Source: Omphiscola glabra
Taxonomy: Eukaryota; Mollusca; Gastropoda; Lymnaeidae
Assembly: GCA_964017045.1 (NCBI GenBank)
Contig: OZ024809.1
Coordinates: forward strand, 11,476,307-11,540,306
Direction: 5' to 3'
DNA length: 64,000 bases
In this document: one piece after another, positions 60,301-64,000 of the stretch
Position numbering within the stretch: position 1 is the first letter of the stretch
How the letters are laid out: every line of letters begins with the position of its first letter
Made by a program: the position numbers and the translations under genes
The notes under the pieces: model-generated
Told to the model about the DNA's origin: nothing
Databases searched by the model: none
The model's input: the letters and a program-made list of their open reading frames with translations, nothing else

Positions 60301-60321
60301 TCGTTTAGGGTTGGTGGTCAT
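39301..60321 (-). CDS. Roco-family GTPase: LRR-Roc-COR protein, MFHAS1-like, 16 exons, complete
   Basis: Exons: 60321-60127, 59645-59507, 59127-59006, 55722-55579, 55066-54938, 52800-52630, 51517-51368, 50933-50760, 50127-49897, 48891-48742, 48280-48113, 47482-47357, 46150-46017, 45799-45138, 41977-41810, 39419-39301. All are GT-AG, all phases agree, total 2982 nt = 993 residues plus TGA. Order: basic N-tail, about ten leucine-rich repeats (about 60-330), Roc GTPase (351-about 560), COR (about 575-900), Cys-rich tail (CPLC 908-911, CEGC 934-937) and a short Ser/Pro-rich end. There is no kinase domain, and the length is close to human MFHAS1 (1052), so this is a short Roco protein. Such proteins act as nucleotide-dependent dimerising signalling scaffolds; the partner here is unknown. 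The start at 60321 is the first Met in the frame; the frame stays open for some codons upstream, so an extra 5' exon is possible. Orthology to MFHAS1 itself was not tested. Confidence 0.88.
39540..40850. other. Roco intron 15, no gene
   Basis: Very AT-rich with T and A homopolymers (for example 40297-40319). Nothing coding. Confidence 0.6.
40855..41155 (+). repeat. CCACTCATACA and CGTTACACACC short arrays
   Basis: Positions 40855-40955 repeat CTACCACTCATACACAT; 41085-41140 repeat CCGTTACACA. Confidence 0.85.
41200..41795 (+). repeat. 12-bp array ACATAAACACAT plus CA microsatellite
   Basis: About 38 copies of ACATAAACACAT to 41665, then a (CA)n-rich stretch 41705-41790 that ends 15 nt from the exon 15 donor. 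All long frames here on both strands are artefacts of the repeat. Confidence 0.95.
42045..42240 (+). repeat. 24-bp minisatellite, 8 copies
   Basis: Unit AATTCATATTTATAAAAGTG plus aaac, nearly perfect. Confidence 0.95.
42494..44236. mobile_element. 1.74-kb hAT transposon with 8-bp target duplication
   Basis: Ends CAGTGGAGTAGCTAGGG and CCTTAGCTACGCCACTG are inverted repeats. Flanks cacgtgcc (42486-42493) and cacgtacc (44237-44244) match at 7 of 8. The interior holds a decayed transposase on the - strand (42828-43770) and a terminal-proximal array of CGGTTCCGTAAACTCATGGT plus gtcgcc (42515-42720, about 7 copies). It sits inside Roco intron 14. Confidence 0.85.
42828..43770 (-). pseudogene. hAT transposase remnant (ZMYM1/DUF4371-like)
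   Basis: Upstream piece 43761-43534 reads LSTARWRAHHAAVKTVNDKF..., the LS.TRWSAR motif of this family. Downstream piece about 42970-42835 reads IKNYLRSTVGQSRLSDLAQF then SIKIDTVDGIDFKQVIDR, the C-terminal dimerisation region. The linking part is frameshifted and shorter than in intact elements. A 56-60-bp direct repeat (GTCTTTTCACCGACATTCC...) lies at 43747-43865. Confidence 0.75.
44330..44820 (+). repeat. Interspersed repeat A, copy 2
   Basis: Aligns with 57120-57640: TAATGACCCACC, AAATATTACGCACCAAA, GGGAATTTCATTTC.TGAAAT, GGCTGAAA.TTT.ATAGAA, AGTTTCAGTT and GGGTTACTT. Confidence 0.75.
44939..45115. mobile_element. CAGTGGTTCTCAACC-family hAT MITE, copy 1
   Basis: Ends CGGTGGTTCTCAACC and GTTGAGAACCACTG. 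Flanks are a perfect 8-bp target duplication, ccctagaa (44931-44938 and 45116-45123). It lies 23 nt from the Roco exon 14 donor. The interior shares CAGGGGTCGC.TAAGACCATC and TTATGAAGTGGCA.CGAAAAT with 51007-51203. Confidence 0.92.
46375..47060 (+). repeat. 24-25-bp minisatellite, about 28 copies, two subfamilies
   Basis: The first half is GACGATAGGTCTTTCTTGCC plus ttgt; from about 46740 it shifts to GACGACAGGTCTTTTATGGC plus cttgt. The clean switch suggests separate amplification bursts. Confidence 0.95.
47630..47980 (+). repeat. 14-bp-based array (TGTTCTATGTCCAA)
   Basis: About 24 copies, later organised as a 28-bp higher-order unit alternating TGTCCAATGTTTTATG and cccagtgttcta. Confidence 0.9.
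48440..48650. mobile_element. Short Penelope-like tail fragments
   Basis: GAAACGTTTCGGCGAACAGCCTTCTTC at 48446-48472 and its inverse-like AGGCTGTTGGCCGAAACGTC at 48596-48615 are the GCCGAAACGT segments found near 3' ends of Penelope-like elements. No coding part here. Confidence 0.35.
48945..49432 (+). repeat. 16-bp minisatellite TTGGTGAATTATTGAT, about 30 copies
   Basis: Begins about 50 nt from the acceptor of Roco exon 10. The first six units carry TTGTTGAATTATCGG variants. Confidence 0.95.
49621..49880 (-). repeat. 20-bp minisatellite of consensus 5' splice sites after Roco exon 9
   Basis: Thirteen exact-length units. On the gene strand the unit is GTGAGAATGGTTTCAGACAG, so most junctions read ACAG|GTGAGA, a consensus donor. 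The first such site (GAG|GTGAGA at 49879) is 18 nt past the assigned donor GAG|GTAAGG (49897) and would add six residues (VRSRVE) in frame, so the exon 9 end is ambiguous. Confidence 0.9.
50140..50300 (+). repeat. About 22-bp minisatellite GATCGATATTTTGGTGTTGA, 7 copies
   Basis: Lies immediately upstream (gene sense) of the exon 9 acceptor, about 12 nt from it. Confidence 0.9.
51007..51203. mobile_element. CAGTGGTTCTCAACC-family hAT MITE, copy 2
   Basis: Ends CAGCGGTTCTCAACCTGTGG and AGGTTGAGAACCACTG. Flanks ctgtaaaa/ctctaaac (6 of 8). The interior TCGCGACC...GGTCGCGAC also pairs. Located in Roco intron 7. Confidence 0.88.
52090..52622 (+). repeat. 13-14-bp minisatellite ATCCATCTTTCATGT, about 38 copies
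   Basis: Ends about 8 nt from the donor of Roco exon 6. Variation (atatttc, ctttta) is interspersed. All long frames on both strands here are artefacts. Confidence 0.95.
52788..52975 (-). repeat. 46-bp array repeating the 3' splice site of Roco exon 6
   Basis: Gene strand: the real acceptor is TTTCAATTTTGTAG|GTCACCAAAG. Upstream, at 46-nt steps, lie TTTCAATTTTGTAG|GTCATCAAAG, TTTCAATTTAGTAG|GTCATCAAAG and a decayed AAATTTTTAG|GCCATC. Both intron and exon sides (about 10 nt of exon) are part of the unit. Confidence 0.88.
53235..53395 (+). repeat. GACACCGGTCCGCGACCAAC short array
   Basis: About 8 copies of an 18-20-bp GC-rich unit. Frames through it (RSATNTGPRPTP) are artefacts. Confidence 0.85.
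53990..54885 (+). repeat. 16-bp minisatellite GTGACTACGTGACACG, about 55 copies
   Basis: The longest array in the window by copy number, in Roco intron 5. The unit contains TACGTGAC, so the array holds about 55 near-palindromic (T)ACGTGA boxes. Confidence 0.95.
55403..55583 (-). repeat. 28-bp minisatellite containing the 5' splice site of Roco exon 4
   Basis: Gene strand: exon 4 ends ACGAGAG|GTGAGTTGGGGG and the array repeats GGGAGAG|GTGAGTTGGGGG plus taggagtaa. Seven GAGAG|GTGAGT sites in total, six of them downstream of the real one. Confidence 0.92.
55800..57118. other. Roco intron 3, part without exons
   Basis: Positions 56398-57080 are GC-richer than the surroundings, beginning with a poly(C) run and CGGGGTGTCCGGTTGACAAG. 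They resemble a retrotransposon 5' untranslated segment, but no protein was recognised. Positions 55840-55930 include TCTGCAGTTGGCCGCAAGGG, possibly an inverted fragment of the CCAACTGCAGA MITE family. Confidence 0.4.
57120..57640 (+). repeat. Interspersed repeat A, copy 3, with internal 12-bp expansion
   Basis: Collinear with 44330-44820. Where copy 2 has one TACTTCAGCTATTACTT, this copy has about ten tandem TCAGCAACTATT units (57225-57345). The frame YFSNYFSN is an artefact. Confidence 0.8.
57925..58500 (+). repeat. 21-bp minisatellite GATGACACAAGTGCTGTCAA plus t, about 27 copies
   Basis: Includes a higher-order duplication (about 58273-58375 repeats at 58390-58490). Unit divisible by three, hence false frames of about 170-195 residues on both strands. 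Confidence 0.95.
58604..59021 (-). repeat. 22-bp minisatellite made of the exon 3 / intron 3 junction (19 units)
   Basis: Gene strand unit: ACCTGAGTGACAACCAG|GTGAG, i.e. 17 nt of exon 3 coding sequence (leucine-rich repeat residues LSDNQ) plus the first five intron bases. The unit nearest the exon is the functional junction (exon ends at 59006). Eighteen further copies follow, most with an intact CAG|GTGAG donor. Reading past the true donor meets TGA after four codons. Confidence 0.95.
59877..60130 (-). repeat. 26-bp minisatellite containing the 5' splice site of Roco exon 1
   Basis: Gene strand unit: GTCAGTCATGTCTCGTGG plus atgtcaag, so every unit boundary is TCAAG|GTCAGT like the real exon 1 donor (60127). 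Ten sites in all, two changed to AAAGTCAGT. Confidence 0.93.
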
Positions 60322-60339
60322 GACGACGGCGCCCGGGCG

Positions 60340-61110
60340 GCGTAAATGACCTGTGTGCAGTCCTTTTTTTTAAATTATTTTTTTTTACAGCCGTCTACAG
60401 TACCATCGTGGATACGCATAAATTGAAAGCCTCCATGGATTAGTCTGTTTAGTTTTAAAGTACTGTCTGTTTGGTTAAGTTATGGACTAGAGCTCACATC
60501 TTAATCGGGTCTGAACGTCATTATAGTGGTTGTTAACAGACAAGTCTGGGGGAAAGGAGTTATTTTAAAAATTGTATCAATGAATTACAAAATATAAAAA
60601 CATGAATCTTTTTGAACATAAAAGGAACTAAATAGTCTTTAAATAATAGTGCTCTGTAATATTTGAATGTGTTTTTTTTTTAATTAAAAAAAATTATTAG
60701 TGAATTAATTATGGAATTTTTATAATTCGGAATTACTGAAGTTAAAAAATTTGGTTTATTTTCAATCCATGGATAAATAGTTTTGTATGTGTCCTGTTTA
60801 AATGGAATGACAGCTGTAGGCAAAGATAGGGGTCCTTAATGTGACAGCAGTGAGAAAATACAGGGGTCATGATAACAATAAGCAGAGACTGGGGTCGTTA
60901 CCATGAGAATAGTGGCCAGAGACAGGGGTCCTTAACACTACAGCAATGTACAAAGACAGGGGTCCTGGACATGAGAATAGTGGTCCAAGTCAGGGGTCCT
61001 TAACAGGACAGCAATTGACTAAGACAGGGGTCCTTAACATAAGAATAGTGGACAAAGTCAGGGGTCCTTAACATAAGAATATAAAGACAACCGTATGCAA
61101 AGACAGGGGT
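60340..61110 (+). other. Roco 5' flank with ACAGGGGTCCTTAACATGAG array
   Basis: Positions 60825-61110 hold about 9 degenerate copies of a roughly 30-bp unit (gacaggggtccttaacat, gagaatagtgg). The promoter and any 5' non-coding exon of the Roco gene should be here; no core promoter motif could be assigned. Confidence 0.6.
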
Positions 61111-61358
61111 TCTTAAGGTAACAGCAGTAGTCACGGACACACAGTCAGGACAAAGACATATAGATAAACATAAAGATATAGTGGAACAAAGAGAACACAG
61201 AATATAAAGGACTCAGATGACGTATAGATATAGAGAACTCCAAGAACATAGAGGACACTATGCACATGGAGTGCTTCGACAACGTATTTAACATAAAGAG
61301 AACACAGTACATGGCAAGTAAAGCATGATAACTTTTGCAATGACATCATAAGTTAGAG

Positions 61359-61514
61359 CAGAGGTTCTCAACAGTTGTCGCCTCAGACCTTCTGAAAAGA
61401 CATATACTCCACATTTATTAAGTATCAACGAAAATAATTTTGTGTTTGGGGGGTCGCCACAACACGAGGAAATGTATTAAAGGGTCGCGGTGCTAGAAAG
61501 GCTGAGAACCACTG
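61359..61514. mobile_element. CAGTGGTTCTCAACC-family hAT MITE, copy 3
   Basis: Ends CAGAGGTTCTCAACAG and CTGAGAACCACTG, flanks agttagag/gcttagag (6 of 8). The interior TATCAACGAAAATAATTTTG and GGGTCGCCACAAC matches copies 1 and 2; slightly shorter. Confidence 0.85.
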
Positions 61515-61894
61515 GCTTAGAGAAAGGCGAATCACTCCAGCGCCATTTGCGAATTGAAGCGAGTTAAGTTCAATAAAAAATTTATGAATGTCCGTTACTC
61601 AAAAAAACTCGTATTATAGGGAGGTGGGGGGTGGTGCTTTAGTTTTAATAGCCACCTCACGAACATACGAGTGACACATGAGACGTAAAGACACATCAAC
61701 CAATCATAAAACAAAAATCAGGCCATTGAAAGAACTGATCAATCGCTCGGCTTGTTGAGATTGGTTACATCTTAGAACCGTGTTTATCTTGATGTTTAAC
61801 AGATCGCATACAATAAGACTATAGTTTTGTTTTAATCCAGTCTCTGAATTTTGTAAAAGAAAACCGTTTACCAACTTTTCTACCCCTTGTCTAC

Positions 61895-62275
61895 TAGGTG
61901 ACGATGGTATGGAATTCGCAGGACGAAATCCGCAAGGATTGGGATTATTCTTTCTAGGATTAATAACTGCAAATAGCCTCTCTCCACGCCGCTGGATAAC
62001 CCGAGGGGAACATAATGTGGATGTTACAGCTTGGCACCAGTGCCGTCGCAGGAGTTGTCGGAATGTTTCATTGTATCAATGTCCCTTTCGGGACTCCATC
62101 TCCGGGTTTGAATTCAAGGTTGCCTTCTCTTAGATGAGTTGCCGTCCCATCGAGTTAGCGAGTCCCATCCACCCGGGGTGCTGGTGGTGTTTTTGCTTTG
62201 GCGCGGATTGAACTCCGGATTGAACTTGACATTTGCTCAGTTTAGACCACTCGGCCACCATGAACCCTCTGGCAC
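61895..62275 (-). mobile_element. tRNA-derived SINE
   Basis: The gene strand begins near 62271 with CATGGTGGCCGAGTGGTCTA, a class II tRNA (Leu/Ser-like) A box, followed by GTTCAATCCGGAGTTCAATC, a B-box-like region (about 62230-62205). A non-tRNA body with AATCCTTGCGGATTTCG and GAATTCCATACCATCGTC follows. It is not a functional tRNA because the cloverleaf cannot close. Confidence 0.65.
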
Positions 62276-63240
62276 ATCTGAGAATATTCGGTTCTTTAGG
62301 GTCTTCTATGCCAATTACTTCGCTTGGTTTATTAATTCCAATCACAACAGGCGTGAATATAATACTCTCTCTCTCTCTCTCTGACAAGAAGATCAATAAG
62401 GTCCACTGTAAACTAGCAGTACTTTATTATTCAGGCTATATAACCACACAATTCCACACAATTCCACACAATTCCTTAGACATATGATAAATTTGTACAA
62501 GTCTTATACAACACGACCTATCAAGAAGTTATCTCTCGCACTCCCAAGAAAGTTCCCTCTCACTCCGGTGAACGTAAACCAGCCCGCCCCACTCTAAGTT
62601 GCCTCCTCTTTTTTTTCCCTCCTCAACATCTCATGTACTCGTGATATGACAATCGTTCACATTTGCTCACAAGTCCCATTTGTCCCCAAAAATCACAACA
62701 CACAAGCTCCCACTGATTCCATGACCTTGACAGTGTTCCTTTGTAAAGTTTCCATGCATACCATTTTAAGTACGTGGGTTTTGCAAGAGCATGTAATCCA
62801 TTTCTTAAAACACAAAAATAGCAAAGTTAACATGAGAAGGTGTTGGCCACCGTTGAAATGTCATCGTGCTTGATTAAGTGTCCTATAGCAGTGGTTCTCG
62901 GAATATTGGTACATTTCAATGGTGTATTTGTTTTGGAACCTCGGATGATTCGAAATGAAGGCACCTGTGATGTGAGCCGCGTGGATGCCTTCACGCCGAC
63001 ACGTTTATAAAAGGAAGTGAACACAGGACATTTTGTACAAGCTGTCACGGTTAAATGACTTCATAACTCCGTCATGGATCATTAATTTTAACGGTGTCTG
63101 CTTCAGCAAAGTCCAACAGGCGCACTGACAAACAGTTAAATAAACCTAAAAAGCCCAAGTGAGTTTTCTTTCTTTTTTTTTAAATTAGCGGTTCATTTGA
63201 ATTCTTGCGTGGCGTCACAAACACTATTTTCATGGCGGTT
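62276..63240. other. No gene recognised
   Basis: Contains CAGTGGTTCTCGGAATATTG at 62889, probably one end of another hAT MITE whose partner end is lost, and a (CT)n run at 62363-62381. Confidence 0.5.
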
Positions 63241-63251
63241 TTGGTCTACAC

Positions 63252-63464
63252 CAGTGGTTCTCAAAATTCCTAATGTCGCGACTCTTTAACGCAGTTCCTA
63301 ATGTTGTGGTGACCCCAAACATTAAAATTGTTTTCATTGCTACTTCATAAATGTGTTTTCCGACGATCTTAGGCGACCCCTGTGTAAGTGTCGTTCGAGC
63401 ACCACACATCCCCCTCCCCCGCCCAAAAAAATAGTGGTCACGACACACGAGTTTAGATCCGCTG
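63252..63464. mobile_element. CAGTGGTTCTCAA-family hAT MITE, copy 4
   Basis: Starts CAGTGGTTCTCAAAATTCC and ends GATCCGCTG. The perfect 8-bp target duplication gtctacac (63244-63251 and 63465-63472) fixes both ends. The interior is a diverged, reversed relative (TTCCGACGATCTTAGGCGACCCC). Confidence 0.88.
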
Positions 63465-63769
63465 GTCTACACAATGACGGTTTTTATAGTTCGATTTCGG
63501 TGAGTTTTATCCACCTTGATATTCTCGTGGCACGGAGTTATAGATCCTGGACATGTCAGATTACAAGGGTGGTAGCTCTGAACATGTTATTATTTGACAG
63601 AGATTATCTGGCCTTTGAAAACAGGGCCCACGTATTTGGCAAATGGGGATTAATCTTTGGTCCAGGCCAGGCTTCTTTAAGGGGAATGGATTATGAAAAT
63701 ATAACAATGGACATGCTGTGGAATTCTGATAGGTCTTATTCTGGAACATGCGGCAAAGTGTTGAACATG

Positions 63770-64000
63770 TGACATAATAGAGAACATGGGAAAGAGTGGG
63801 GAACGGATGACATAATGTTATGGTCGTACATAAGACAGAATAGAGAATATAGAACAGACTAGGCATCATGCCCCATATTAGGGATTATAAGAGAACATTT
63901 TTAAATTTTGAACAAAATAGGCAACATAGTACAGAATGTGTAACATTGGAAAGAATAGAGAATAGAAGGACAGATAAGTGAAAATCTGAGAGATTAGGGA
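63770..64000 (+). repeat. Degenerate ATAGAGAACAT repeats
   Basis: Loose repetition of gaacatg, acataatag and gaatagagaa to the window end. Nothing coding was recognised. Confidence 0.5.

Larger units (their letters stand above)
52630..60321 (-). other. Roco exons 1-6: basic N-tail and leucine-rich repeats
   Basis: After a 55-residue Arg/Pro-rich N-terminus (PKRRQRIAVPYDGPYGPGP) the LxxLxLxxNxL pattern runs on across exon borders: LTKLDLSNNELGDNSLP, LLEIRLSNNRLTKLP, LTRLDLSDNQIES, LQILVLDNNELTSL, LEILRCSGNKIREIP, LVDLDISTNQISVLP, IDVLNVSQNEV, ISSIDLSDNKLTSFP and SKLDISGNRIKTLP. Continuity over every junction supports the exon calls and argues against missing LRR exons. Confidence 0.88.

Noticed and set aside
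39301..60321. A kinase domain making this an LRRK-type gene
   Set aside because: No protein-kinase motif follows COR; the frame ends 95 residues later at a clear TGA.
62200..62272. A functional tRNA gene
   Set aside because: A- and B-box-like sequences are present but the acceptor stem and anticodon arm cannot be formed; better explained as a SINE head.

Overview
The window is AT-rich, intron-rich eukaryotic DNA. It looks like a lophotrochozoan, most likely a gastropod mollusc. This is an inference from gene families and repeats (LRR-Roc-COR gene without kinase, hAT, Helitron, Penelope and tRNA-SINE remnants, very many minisatellites); the species cannot be named from the sequence. Coding DNA is sparse. 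It was found by reading frames across splice sites and checking that intron phases agree.

Three multi-exon genes are supported. (1) + strand, 3.6-11.4 kb: the 3' part of a small immunoglobulin-domain surface protein with a Thr/Ser stalk and a hydrophobic C-terminus. Its 48-nt stalk exon has been tandemly duplicated together with its intron. (2) - strand, 29.0-21.3 kb: a six-exon, 463-residue, ten-helix transporter resembling the CRT (chloroquine resistance transporter)-like branch of the drug/metabolite transporter superfamily, with GYxx-hydrophobic motifs in both tails. (3) - strand, 60.3-39.3 kb: a 16-exon, 993-residue Roco GTPase (leucine-rich repeats, Roc, COR, short Cys-rich tail, no kinase), of MFHAS1-like architecture. 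Genes 2 and 3 lie on the same strand, about 10 kb apart, with no evidence of functional linkage. A SAP-domain coding fragment lies near 12 kb.

The rest is repeats: at least 35 tandem arrays, hAT elements with 8-bp target duplications (including a 1.74-kb element at 42.5-44.2 kb with a decayed transposase), a family of CAGTGGTTCTCAACC-ended hAT MITEs, Helitron 3' ends, a 79-bp-arm inverted-repeat element, a non-LTR retrotransposon tail, a Penelope GIY-YIG fragment and a tRNA-derived SINE.

The most unusual signal is that several intronic minisatellites are built from splice junctions. In four introns (three in the Roco gene, one in the transporter gene) the 5' splice site of the upstream exon is part of the repeat unit, giving 6 to 18 extra copies of the donor. 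In one intron the 3' splice site is repeated instead. A sixth array, beside Roco exon 9, carries consensus donors not copied from the exon. In the clearest case (58604-59021) 17 nt of leucine-rich-repeat coding sequence plus its donor recur 19 times.
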